Shown piece by piece: positions 16,481 through 25,800 of a stretch of DNA of 64,000 bases. The DNA is taken from positions 992,001-1,056,000 of the forward strand of contig JARWSJ010000001.1 of the NCBI GenBank assembly GCA_029906195.1. The letters run 5' to 3'. Each line of letters starts with the position of its first letter. The first letter of the stretch is position 1. This DNA comes from Chitinophagaceae bacterium 26-R-25. GTDB taxonomy: Bacteria; Bacteroidota; Bacteroidia; Chitinophagales; Chitinophagaceae. The notes beneath the pieces are model-generated. The model ran no database searches, had not been told where the DNA came from, and was given only the letters and a program-made list of their open reading frames with translations. The position numbers and the translations under genes are program-made.

Positions 16481-17665
16481 ATGATAAAGAATATGTCTAT
16501 CATAAAAACCAAAAACTTTTCGTTTAAAAAAATCCTTTTCCTTTTGCCTGGACTTCTGGCATTGGTTCCGTCCAGTGCATGGGCGCTCGGAGCAACAGAT
16601 ACGCCGTCAACACAAGAATCGTCTATGAACAATCCACTGGCGATATGGCTAACTGTTGTCATGGGAATACTGTTGCTGATCATTGCTTTGCTGGCCTACG
16701 TTGTGCGTAGTGGAATGGAGGTATACAGAGTGAAAAATATTGTTCCCAAAAACAGTACTACGATATACACTTTGCTATTTCTTGTTGCGGCGGGGCTGAG
16801 CATTTCATCTGCCCATGCAGAAACAACTGAAGTGGCGGCTACACACGCAGCAAGCACAATTGCAGGATTAAGTCCAGCTGCCTTTTATCTGATGATTGGC
16901 GTGATCATCGCAGAGTTGCTTGTCATATTTGCACTTATCTATAACCTGAAAGTTCTGCTTGGACTGGAAAAGAAAAAGTTGGATACGGAGGCTTTGGTTG
17001 AAGCACAAGGGGCAAATTCACTTTCCTGGTGGGAGCGCTTCAATGGCTTTAAACACGCTTCAGAAGAAGAAGCAATTGTTTTAGATCACGACTACGATGG
17101 CATTAGAGAGTTGGATAACAAATTGCCCCGCTGGTGGGTTTGGCTTTTTTACCTTACCATTTTTGGTGGCGTAGTTTATTTGTATCGTTTCCATATTGCG
17201 CATACTGCTCCGTTAAGTGGCGAAGAATACGCAATTGAAATGAAAAAAGCCGAAGTGGAAAAAGAGGCTTACCTGAAAAAATCTGCTAACAATGTCGACG
17301 AAAACAATGCGAAACTTTTAACAGCAGAAAATGATCTTGCTGCAGGTAAAGCTGTATTTACAACAGTTTGTAAAGCATGTCACGGAGAGAAGGGTGAAGG
17401 TGGCGTGGGTCCAAATCTTACCGATGATTATTGGTTACATGGAGGCGATATAAAATCTGTTTTCAAAACAATAAAATATGGTGTTGATGGCAAGGGTATG
17501 AAGAGCTGGAAAGATGACTATTCACCATTGCAGATCGAACAAATTGCCAGCTATGTGAAGTCATTGCACGGAACCAATCCGCCAAATGCCAAGCCAAAGC
17601 AAGGCGAGTTGTATGCAGAAGCAGGCGCAGTAACTGCGGTAGCCGATTCTGCAAAAACGAAATAA
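16481..17665 (+). CDS. ccoP: cbb3-type cytochrome c oxidase subunit III (CcoP), single heme
   Basis: 394 residues. Hydrophobic segments lie near 18-36, 52-76, 95-112, 135-157 and 218-240. The hallmark LDHDYDGIRELDNKLPRWW before the last helix is the CcoP signature. The periplasmic domain carries one c-type heme motif, CKACH (about 297-301), with GVGPNLTDDYWLHGG and a likely Met ligand in GKGMKSW. Proteobacterial CcoP has two hemes; only one CxxCH is present here. The N-terminal third holds extra helices, including a second signal-like stretch ending SSAHAE. The start may be ATG 16481 or 16493. CcoP passes electrons to CcoO. Confidence 0.92.
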   Translation: MIKNMSIIKTKNFSFKKILFLLPGLLALVPSSAWALGATDTPSTQESSMNNPLAIWLTVVMGILLLIIALLAYVVRSGMEVYRVKNIVPKNSTTIYTLLFLVAAGLSISSAHAETTEVAATHAASTIAGLSPAAFYLMIGVIIAELLVIFALIYNLKVLLGLEKKKLDTEALVEAQGANSLSWWERFNGFKHASEEEAIVLDHDYDGIRELDNKLPRWWVWLFYLTIFGGVVYLYRFHIAHTAPLSGEEYAIEMKKAEVEKEAYLKKSANNVDENNAKLLTAENDLAAGKAVFTTVCKACHGEKGEGGVGPNLTDDYWLHGGDIKSVFKTIKYGVDGKGMKSWKDDYSPLQIEQIASYVKSLHGTNPPNAKPKQGELYAEAGAVTAVADSAKTK

Positions 17666-17678
17666 TGACTTGATATTG

Positions 17679-17762
17679 TCCAAAGTGAAAAGTAAAAAGT
17701 CCAAAGTAAAAAGCCGCCCATGTCACAAGGTTTTGAATTTTGATTTTTAACTTTTTACTTCA
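17679..17762. repeat. AAAAGTCC-type inverted-repeat element between ccoP and ccoG
   Basis: Left arm 17679-17713 (GTAAAAAGTCCAAAGTAAAA) and inverse right arm 17731-17762 (TTTTTAACTTTTTACTT), loop about 17 bases. It splits the cco cluster between structural and assembly genes. Confidence 0.75.
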
Positions 17763-17793
17763 ATCAAACAGAATTTAATTCAAATAGACCACT

Positions 17794-19221
17794 ATGGCAA
17801 ATGCCTATCCGGACGGGAAAAAAAATGTGAAGGAAGAGGATGTTTCTTTCAGAGACAGGCTTGCAACGGTCGACGATACCGGAAAGCGTAAATGGATTTT
17901 TGCACAAAAGCCCAAAGGGAAATTCTACAGGGCCAGAACAATATGCAGTTGGTTTTTCTTTCTTTTGTTTATCGGTCTGCCGTTCGTGTATGTTAACGGC
18001 AGACCTCTTTTTCTTTTCAATTTTCCAAGCGCAAGATTTATTTTGTTTGGAAAAATTTTTTGGCCGCAGGACTTTTTCATCCTCGGTCTTGGAATGGTTG
18101 CTTTCATAATTTTTATTATTCTTTTTACCGCGGCCTTTGGGAGGCTGTTCTGTGGATGGGTTTGTCCGCAAACTATTTTCATGGAAATGTTTTTTCGTAA
18201 AGTTGAATATTGGATAGAAGGATCTGCCGCGGAGCAAAAGCTATTGGCAGGCGAAGGCTGGACAATTAAAAAGATATGGAGGAAAGGCGCCAAACATCTT
18301 GTTTTCTTTTTCCTCTCATTTATTATCGCGAATATTTTTCTTGCTTACGTCATCGGTGTAAAGGATCTGTACAAAATAATTACAGAACCCGTAAGTGAAC
18401 ATGTAGTTGGCTTGTTTTCAATATTGCTTTTCTCTGGAATTTTTTACGCGGTGTATGCATACTTCAGAGAGCAGGCATGTACCGTGGTTTGCCCATACGG
18501 AAGGCTGCAAAGTGTTTTGCTCGATAAAAACTCGATGATCGTTGCATACGATTACAAAAGAGGAGAACCTCGCGGTAAGTATAGCAAAGTCGCAAACGTT
18601 GACCTTGGTGATTGCCTCGATTGCTTTCAATGCGTAAAAGTATGTCCTACCGGTATAGACATCCGCAACGGTACCCAGATGGAGTGCGTTGGCTGTACCG
18701 CTTGTATTGATGCTTGTGATACGATGATGGAAAAAACCAACAGACCCACAGGACTGATCCGTTACGCATCTGAAAATGGCATTGAAACCGGTGAAAAGCT
18801 GCACTACTCAACAAGGATGAAATTGTACACGCTGTTGTTGGGCATATTGGTGATGATCCTTGCAACAATGCTGATGACGAGAAAGGATGTTGATGCAACG
18901 CTCATGCGCACTCCGGGTATGCTCTACCAGGAAAGAGGAAAAGATACTTTGACAAATTTGTATGATGTTAAAGTGGTGAACAAAACATACAATGATGTTC
19001 CGCTGACATTTAAACTGGAAGGTACGAATGGTCGTGTGGAAATTGTAGGAGGCAACCATATCCTGGTTCATAAAGACGGCCAGGGCGCAGGTTCTTTCTT
19101 TATTGCACTGCCTAAAAGCGACGTTAAAAAAAGAACAACAGCTATCAGCATCGGAATGTATAACGGAGACGAAAAGATTGATGAGATAGAGACGAAGTTT
19201 TTGGGCTTCGTGGACGAATGA
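17794..19221 (+). CDS. ccoG: cbb3 oxidase accessory iron-sulfur membrane protein CcoG
   Basis: A 475-residue membrane protein with N-terminal helices, the motif RLFCGWVCPQTIFMEMFFRKVEYWIEG and two ferredoxin-like clusters, CLDCFQCVKVCPTG and CVGCTACIDACD (about 275-310). This is the CcoG/FixG layout (RdxA-like), a protein implicated in reducing Cu(II) to Cu(I) for cbb3 assembly. The C-terminal third is an Ig-like periplasmic domain. The start at ATG 17794 gives a normal charged cytoplasmic N-terminus. It precedes ccoH, separated by a repeat element of about 180 bases. Confidence 0.94.
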   Translation: MANAYPDGKKNVKEEDVSFRDRLATVDDTGKRKWIFAQKPKGKFYRARTICSWFFFLLFIGLPFVYVNGRPLFLFNFPSARFILFGKIFWPQDFFILGLGMVAFIIFIILFTAAFGRLFCGWVCPQTIFMEMFFRKVEYWIEGSAAEQKLLAGEGWTIKKIWRKGAKHLVFFFLSFIIANIFLAYVIGVKDLYKIITEPVSEHVVGLFSILLFSGIFYAVYAYFREQACTVVCPYGRLQSVLLDKNSMIVAYDYKRGEPRGKYSKVANVDLGDCLDCFQCVKVCPTGIDIRNGTQMECVGCTACIDACDTMMEKTNRPTGLIRYASENGIETGEKLHYSTRMKLYTLLLGILVMILATMLMTRKDVDATLMRTPGMLYQERGKDTLTNLYDVKVVNKTYNDVPLTFKLEGTNGRVEIVGGNHILVHKDGQGAGSFFIALPKSDVKKRTTAISIGMYNGDEKIDEIETKFLGFVDE

Positions 19222-19231
19222 TGAGAGAAAA

Positions 19232-19412
19232 GGAACGCACATTTTCATGATTGTCATGATTTGATAGGATTGAATGAAATCATGTAAAGTCACGACAATT
19301 ATGATCGCTACATTCCAAACAATACTGAGAAAAATGATAAAAAACGGAACAACTATTTTCAGGGGATTAAAAAAACGTGAAAAATCATGACAATCATGAA
19401 AATCTGCGTTCC
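19232..19412. repeat. CATGATTTT-type inverted-repeat element between ccoG and ccoH
   Basis: Left arm 19232-19262 (GGAACGCACATTTTCATGA) and right arm 19380-19412 (ending AAAATCTGCGTTCC) are inverted copies across a loop of about 117 bases. The arms are near-identical to those at 5214-5310, although the loops are unrelated. Confidence 0.8.
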
Positions 19413-19440
19413 GATTATCTAACAACAAACAACTTAAAAA

Positions 19441-19881
19441 ATGAATTGGGGAAACAAACTACTAGTGGTATTTGCGGCGTTTGGTTGCTTCATTCTTTAT
19501 ATGGTTTACAGATGTACACAAACGCAGGTTGATCTTGTGTCAAAAGAATATTACAAGGATGAATTGGTGTATCAGAACGTGATTGATGGAAGAAACAATG
19601 CTGACATGCGTAGCAACAAAGTAAGTGTAACTCAGGATAATGCCAATGTTGCCATTCAGTTTCCTGAGGAAATGCGCGGCGAAAATGTGACCGGATCAAT
19701 ATGGTTCTATGCTCCAGCAAATGCTAAAAACGATTTGCAGGTGGCATTGAAAACGAATGGCTCGCTGGTTCAACAGGTATCTAAACAATCGCTCCAGCCC
19801 GGCAAGTACACTGTTAAGATCTCCTGGCAGGAAGCGGATAAAAAATTCTATAGCGAACAATCTTTAACTATCAGTAAATGA
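19441..19881 (+). CDS. ccoH: cbb3 oxidase accessory protein CcoH (FixH family)
   Basis: A 146-residue protein with a single N-terminal membrane helix (about 6-24) and a periplasmic beta-rich domain. The LVSKEYYKDELVYQNVIDGRNNA segment after the helix matches the FixH family (S-x-x-Y-Y-x-x-x-L). FixH/CcoH is needed for cbb3 assembly, probably with the CcoI copper pump. Its stop overlaps the next gene by four bases (ATGA), indicating translational coupling. Confidence 0.9.
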   Translation: MNWGNKLLVVFAAFGCFILYMVYRCTQTQVDLVSKEYYKDELVYQNVIDGRNNADMRSNKVSVTQDNANVAIQFPEEMRGENVTGSIWFYAPANAKNDLQVALKTNGSLVQQVSKQSLQPGKYTVKISWQEADKKFYSEQSLTISK

Positions 19882-20585
19882 TATGGCAGATCATCACATC
19901 GGGCTTTATGCTTGGGTTGTTTAGCAGCGCCCATTGCGTAGGCATGTGCGGACCGCTGGCGCTTGCATTGCCTGTAAAGCATTTGCCGGCTGCGGAAAGA
20001 AGATTGTCCATGACACTCTTTTATGGTGGTCGTATTGTGATGTATATGGTAGTCGGAACGCTGTTTGCTCTGCTGGGAAGAAGTTTCTATCTCGCCGGTT
20101 TGCAGCAGTGGCTGTCGATCATAAGTGGGTTGATGATCCTTGTTTTTTCAGCACAATATTTTCTGAAAAAAACAAATCGTTTGCCTGCGTTCATGAACAG
20201 GTTTCACAACTATCTAAACCTTTTCATGGCAAAGCAGTTTAAGAAACCTACCCTAAAAAGTTTTTTAATGCTTGGTTTTGCAAATGGATTACTGCCATGC
20301 GGAATGGTATATATTGCTGTTGCATTGGCGCTAACCACAAAAACAGTGTTCAATGGCGCATTGCTGATGGGAATGTTTGGAATCGGCACCCTGCCTGCGC
20401 TTATTTTACTTAGCTATGCGGGTTCATTTGTTAGCCTGCCGGTTCGCAACTACATAAGAAAAATAACACCTGTCTTTATGCTGGCAATTGGCCTGCTGCT
20501 CATATTGCGGGGCATGAACCTGGGTATTCCATATATCAGCCCGATAATGGCAGACGCACCGAGGGATGGCATATTGTGCCACTAA
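19878..20585 (+). CDS. SafE/TauE-like membrane protein of cbb3 oxidase clusters
   Basis: A 235-residue protein with about six membrane helices. The motif SSAHCVGMCGPLALALP near residues 15-31 and GFANGLLPCGMVYIAVALAL about residues 130-150 are the paired HCxxMCGP / GLLPCG motifs of the COG2836-type sulfite exporter/UreH-like family, related to the DsbD membrane domain. The conserved Cys and His residues suggest metal or thiol transport. Coupling to ccoH by a four-base overlap suggests a role in copper delivery to cbb3 oxidase; this is inferred from context. A sulfite export role is not supported by the neighbours. Confidence 0.8.
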   Translation: MIWQIITSGFMLGLFSSAHCVGMCGPLALALPVKHLPAAERRLSMTLFYGGRIVMYMVVGTLFALLGRSFYLAGLQQWLSIISGLMILVFSAQYFLKKTNRLPAFMNRFHNYLNLFMAKQFKKPTLKSFLMLGFANGLLPCGMVYIAVALALTTKTVFNGALLMGMFGIGTLPALILLSYAGSFVSLPVRNYIRKITPVFMLAIGLLLILRGMNLGIPYISPIMADAPRDGILCH

Positions 20586-20705
20586 CAAGTCAAAAGTAAA
20601 AAATAAAAAATCAAAAGGTTTATATACGGAGACTTGGAAGTTTGCCTGACATGCATTGTGTTGCACAGTTTTTGAATTTTGATTTTTTAATTTTTACTTT
20701 TCAAT
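20586..20705. repeat. AAAAGTCAAAA-type inverted-repeat element
   Basis: Left arm at about 20586-20616 (AGTCAAAAGTAAAAAATAAA) and right arm at about 20673-20705 (TTTTGATTTTTTAATTTTTAC), loop about 56 bases. It lies between the SafE-like gene and the kinase gene. Confidence 0.75.
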
Positions 20706-20716
20706 AACTTCACGGA

Positions 20717-22291
20717 ATGTTTAAGGAGAAAAATTTTCCAATCATATTATTCTGTTTCATTACTGTCATTTCATCTGCAGTGTTGCAATACATCAATCCG
20801 TTGTTTCGTTTTTTTGACGGAGGATTGATTACCGCAATTTTGCTGACCATATTTTTAAAAAATGATTTTTATACCCGGCTGATGGGTATTGTGAGTGTGG
20901 TGTTGGTAGCCGTTTCGGGATTCTACCCGCATGGAAGCATGCCGGCGGAGCAGATTTTGATGCAACACCTTTTTTCCGGAATCATTGTTGTGATGACGAT
21001 GGTTTTGACGCTCTATCTAAAACGTCTTTACCGCTCAGTTGATGCAGAAAAAAAACAGGTAAGCGCCTTGTTTGAATACGCTACAGAAGGCATTATTTTG
21101 ACTAATGATCGCGGAGAAATCGTGCTCGCAAATCCCGAGGCGCTTAGTCTCTTTGCGTATGATAAAAATGAAATGATCGGTCGCAACATCGACATTTTGA
21201 TCCCTGCCAAATTTCGCCCACATCATTCCGGTTACCGGAAAGGATATTATGAAAACCCGGGCAACAGGAAAATGGGACATGGCCGTGATCTTTATGCGGT
21301 AAGGAAAAACGGTAGCGAGTTTCCGGTGGAAGTGAGTCTGAGCCATTACAAGCAAAATGACCAGCAGTTTGTAATAGCCTTCATTGTGGACATTACCCAG
21401 AGAAAAGAAGCTGAGTTGATTTTACGTGAGCAAAAGGAACAATTGGAAAGAATCACAGACGACATCAAGCTGCTTAATACACAACTCGAGAACAAAGTAG
21501 AGGAGAGGACCTTGATCCTGAAAGAAGCGCTGGGCGAGCTTGAAAAGTCCCAAAGCGAGTTAAGCGAGGCCTTAAGCAAGGAGCGTGAGTTGAACGAGAT
21601 CAAGTCCAGGTTCGTTTCAATGGCCTCTCACGAGTTCAGAACACCGCTGGCTATCGTATTGTCATCAGCATCTCTGTTATCGCGGTACCAGCTAACCGAA
21701 GAGCAGGAGAAACGTGATAAACATATTTACCGCATAAAAAATTCAGTTAATCACCTCAATGATTTGCTACAGGATTTCCTTTCGTTCGGCAAATTGCAGG
21801 AGGGCAATTTTTTTACGGATGTGTACAACTTCGACATCCCTACGTTGTTGCAGGAGACGGTGGATGAGATAAAGGCGCTTCTTAAACCCGGCCAAACAAT
21901 TGAATTGCATTTTGAAGGTGAGCAGAATTTTGTGTCAGACAAACGTGTGTTGAAAAACGTGCTGATGAATTTGTTGGGAAATGCTATCAAGTTCTCGCCT
22001 GAGAATAAACCGATTATTTTAAAAGCAATATCAAAAGAAAATGAATTGCTTATTAGCATAGCTGACAAAGGAATAGGCATTGCAGAAGAAGATCAGCAAT
22101 ATCTTTTTAGTACCTTCTATCGCGGAAAGAATGCAGTGAACATCCAGGGTACTGGGCTGGGCCTTCATATCGTTTCCCGCTACATCAATTTGCTGCAGGG
22201 AAAAATTACCTACGAAAGCAAACTGAACGAAGGGACTACTTTTTATATCAGGTTGCCAAAAATGGAAAAACAGATACCTAGCGCAGAGTAG
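20717..22291 (+). CDS. PAS-domain sensor histidine kinase, FixL-like
   Basis: 524 residues: three or four membrane helices (about 7-105), a PAS domain (113-229), a coiled coil (230-297), the dimerisation domain with phospho-His305 (SMASHEFRTP), and an ATPase domain with an N box (NVLMNLLGNAIKFS), DKGIGI and GTGLGLHIV. In the PAS domain, RPHHSGYRKGYY...MGHGRDLYAVRKNGSEFP aligns with the heme pocket of rhizobial FixL: His170 and Arg190 are 20 residues apart, as are His200 and Arg220 of Bradyrhizobium FixL. Many non-heme PAS kinases share part of this motif. No response regulator is adjacent; the receiver-CRP/FNR protein at the far end of the cbb3 cluster is the obvious partner. Confidence 0.88.
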   Translation: MFKEKNFPIILFCFITVISSAVLQYINPLFRFFDGGLITAILLTIFLKNDFYTRLMGIVSVVLVAVSGFYPHGSMPAEQILMQHLFSGIIVVMTMVLTLYLKRLYRSVDAEKKQVSALFEYATEGIILTNDRGEIVLANPEALSLFAYDKNEMIGRNIDILIPAKFRPHHSGYRKGYYENPGNRKMGHGRDLYAVRKNGSEFPVEVSLSHYKQNDQQFVIAFIVDITQRKEAELILREQKEQLERITDDIKLLNTQLENKVEERTLILKEALGELEKSQSELSEALSKERELNEIKSRFVSMASHEFRTPLAIVLSSASLLSRYQLTEEQEKRDKHIYRIKNSVNHLNDLLQDFLSFGKLQEGNFFTDVYNFDIPTLLQETVDEIKALLKPGQTIELHFEGEQNFVSDKRVLKNVLMNLLGNAIKFSPENKPIILKAISKENELLISIADKGIGIAEEDQQYLFSTFYRGKNAVNIQGTGLGLHIVSRYINLLQGKITYESKLNEGTTFYIRLPKMEKQIPSAE

Positions 22292-22314
22292 GATGTTACC
22301 CCTCCGTTATATCG

Positions 22315-22355
22315 AAAAAGCGACACGACTTCCAATGAGATCATGTCGCTTTTTT
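22315..22355 (+). terminator. Terminator after the histidine kinase
   Basis: Stem AAAAAGCGACA / TGTCGCTTTTT at 22315-22325 and 22344-22354, with further partial pairing inside, and a U-rich 3' side (TTTTTTGTTTTT). It works in the kinase direction. Confidence 0.85.
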
Positions 22356-22683
22356 GTTTTTAGGTGATAATGAAATCGGGGCTCGATGTTTGAGTAATTG
22401 AAAGGAGCGTGGTTAGAATAAATGCTTCGTGTATATTTCTGATTCACATTTGCAAAATTGGTATTATTAAAAGTTGTGATGTCTATCGCTGATTTCACTA
22501 AAAAGCTATAGTGGATTGAGTTTGTCTTTGCTCGCTCAATAAAATATTTGGTAGTGATAGTTTGTTATCTGATTATCATGCTTTTGTGTAAAGTATTTGA
22601 TTTTTTACTGCTGATGTTTTTTACGGTCAGATAAAAAAGTAAATTGAATTTTGTTGTTTTCTCACAATCTGCATTTTATCTAC

Positions 22684-22703
22684 TTATCCACAGCTTACCC
22701 ACA
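22684..22703 (+). other. Two adjacent DnaA-box-like sequences
   Basis: TTATCCACA at 22684-22692 is a perfect consensus DnaA box; TTACCCACA at 22695-22703 has one mismatch. They are two bases apart, beside an AT-rich stretch. Two boxes are too few to call an origin. Confidence 0.35.
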
Positions 22704-22777
22704 GGTTTTTTACGATTCAGTTAATAACTAGGGAAAAATAACTATTATGGCATAATTTTTCTTTATTGGCAAACCAA

Positions 22778-22785
22778 TATATTTG
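22778..22785 (+). promoter_or_regulatory. Candidate -7 promoter element of smc
   Basis: TATATTTG fits TAnnTTTG, 23 bases before the GTG start. No clear -33 TTTG was found at the usual distance. Confidence 0.4.
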
Positions 22786-22808
22786 CCGTCCCACTAAAAT
22801 TAAGATCA

Positions 22809-25800
22809 GTGCGTTTAAAGAGTTTAGAAATCAAAGGGTTCAAAAGTTTTGCAGACAAAACGGTAGTCAACTTTGACGAGAACATTACCGGTATTGTTGG
22901 CCCCAACGGTTGTGGAAAAAGTAACATTATTGACAGTATTCGTTGGGTAATCGGCGAGCAAAAGATCAGTCAGCTACGTAGTGAAAACCTGGAGAGTCTT
23001 GTTTTCAACGGATCTAAAACCCGTTCTGCCAGTGGTTTGGCGGAGGTGAGCCTAACGTTTGAAAACACCCGTAATCTATTACCAACAGAGTTTACCACGA
23101 TTACCATCACCCGAAAATTCTATAAAAGCGGCGAAAGTGAATATCGCCTGAATGATGTAAGCTGCCGCCTGAAAGATATCCAGAATCTTTTCATGGATAC
23201 CGGGGTGAGCACTGATAGTTATTCGATCATTGAGCTGGGCATGGTGGATGATCTTATTAAGGATAAAGAGAATAGCCGTCGCCGGATGCTTGAGCAGGCT
23301 GCCGGTATTTCCATTTATAAAACACGTAAAAAAGAAGCGAAGCAAAAGCTGGATGCGGCAGAGCAGGATCTTGCCCGTATCGAGGATCTTTTGTTTGAGA
23401 TCAATAACCAGCTGAAATCACTGGAAAACCAGGCGAAAAAAGCGGAGAAATATTACGAGATCAAGAAAGAATATCGCGAACTCACAATTGAGTTGGCGAA
23501 AGCTTCATTAGAGGGGTTCAACCTAACTTATCGCGACCTTTCTTCGCAAACGGAAGAAGAGACCGACAAAAAGATCCAACTCGAAGCGATGATTGCGCAG
23601 GAAGAAGCGGCGATCGAACAAGAGAAAGTTGGTTTTATTGAAAAAGAAAGAGCGCTTCAAAGCATGCAGCATGAGTTTAACGATTTGCTGCAAAACCTGC
23701 GAGGTAAAGAGAATGAGAAAAACCTTGCTTCCCAGCGGTTGAATTTCCTGACAGAAAAAATCACCAGCCTGGAAGATTTCCTTCAAAAAAGCGAAGGCCA
23801 ATTGCAAGGTTTGGAAGAGAGCATCTCTTTCACTCAAAAGCAGGTGGAAGAGGAAAGCGGCAAGTTGGAAACGTTGCAAATGCAACTGGATGATAAGAAA
23901 GACATGGTTGACAGCCAGCGCCAGGCTTTTGACGAACGCAGAAAAGCGGTTGATGCATTAAGACAGGAAAATCAACAAATACAGCGTAGCCAGTTTGAAG
24001 CGGAAAAACGTGTGGCTATCGCTGATACGTCTATACAAAATATTCAGCGCACCATTAACCAGATTGAAGAGGAGCGAGAGGCGAGACACAGCCAGCTTAA
24101 ACAACTGGATGAAGAAATGAGTGTGAAGGAGCAGGAGCTGGAGACGAAGAAAACGGATCTGCAACAACTGCAGGAGCATCACGAAAGAACCAAAGAGCAA
24201 ATTTTGCAAACGCAAAGTGCATTGGAAGGTTTGCGCCAGACCCTTGCAGATGAAAGCCGTAAACTGGATGCGAAAAAGAACGAACATGATCTGTTGAAAA
24301 GCCTCATTGATAGCATGGAAGGCTATCCTGAGAGCGTGAAATTCTTACACAAAAATCCTAACTGGAACCATACGGCGCCAATTCTTTCTGATATTATTTA
24401 TGTAAAGGAAGAATATCGTGCGGCGGTCGAAAATGTGTTGGAGCCATACCTGAACTATTATGTTGTGAACAACTTGCAGGAAGGCTTGCAAGCCGTGCAT
24501 TTGCTGGATGCGAATAAAAAAGGTAAGGCTAACTTCTTCTTACTGGATAAACTGGATGCGTCAGAAGCCTATACACAAGCATCTCTGGCAAACGCGATTC
24601 CAGCGATTGACGTAATAGAGGTGGATGCACAATACAAAAAACTTGCTGAGCATTTATTGGGTAATGTTTTCATTGCAGAAAATGAAGAAGTGCTGAATAA
24701 CAGCAATGGCGCAGTGGTGCTCGAAAAAACAGGTAAATACGTAAAAGGAAAATATGCACTGACCGGAGGTAGCGTAGGTTTGTTTGAAGGCAAGAAAATT
24801 GGTCGTGCGAAAAATCTTGAAAAACTGCGTGATGAGATTGCGGCGCTGGAAACTGTTGTAAGCGGCATTAAAGCTTCTATCCAGGAGAAACATAATGAGG
24901 TTATCGGTTTTAACGAGCAGTTGAAAGAAAACGTGATCAAGCAAACGCAGTCCGACATCAATACTTTGACGAACCAGGTTTTTGCGTTGCAAAATAAAAT
25001 TGAGAACCTGCACGCGCAGCAATCAAGCAGTCGCAACAGGATGGAAGAAATGCAGCAAAATCTTGAAAGCACTAATGGTTCTGTTTCAGGAACACGTGAA
25101 GAGCTTTCTGCATTGGTTCGCCAGATCGAGGAAGTGGGCATGAAACTGATGGAAGTGGAAGGGGAGTACAAAGCTGCTGAAAATGCTTACAACGAAGCGA
25201 ACGCGCAGTACAATGAATTCAATCTTTCGCTTACACGTCAGCAGAGCCGCATCAATTCATTGAAACAGGAGCTTGCTTTCAAGACAAACCAGTTTAATGA
25301 TTTGAAAGTTCAAATCGAAAGCAATGCATCTCAATTAAAACAAACCAGCGAAAGCATTGCAGAGAGCGAAGAAACATTGAAAAACGCAGATAATGGTTTG
25401 TTGGATCTGTTGCGCAAAAAAGAAGAAGACGAAAAGAAATTGAACGAAGCGGACCAGGCTTTCTACAATCTGCGTAACCAGATGACCGAGAAAGAAAGTT
25501 TACTGCGTTCAAAAACAAAAGAGAAAGATATTCTTGAGCATTCATTGAGTGCTATAAAAGATAGATTGAACGAGCTGAAATTGCAACTTGCAGGGATGAA
25601 AGAACGCTTGCAGGTAGAGTTTAGAATTAACCTGGATGATATTATCGATCAGGCTCGTAATACTGAAACTCCGGTGGAAGAATTGCAGGAAAAAAGTGAC
25701 AGGATGAAGAAGCGCCTGGAGAATCTTGGCGAGGTGAACCCTACAGCCATTGAGGCTTTCCAGGAAATGAAGAAACGCTATGAGTTTATTCTTGAACAAA

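Larger units (their letters stand above)
22292..22808. other. 517-base gap before smc: terminator, AT-rich stretch, DnaA-like boxes, promoter
   Basis: No plausible gene. It contains the kinase terminator (22315-22355), an AT-rich stretch (about 22500-22680), two DnaA-box-like sites (22684-22703) and a TAnnTTTG promoter element (22778-22785). It lacks the long simple-repeat arms found in most other gaps. Confidence 0.6.

Noticed and set aside
22292-22808. Replication origin
   Set aside because: Only two DnaA boxes are visible, no dnaA or dnaN nearby, and skew could not be computed; kept as a low-interest finding only.
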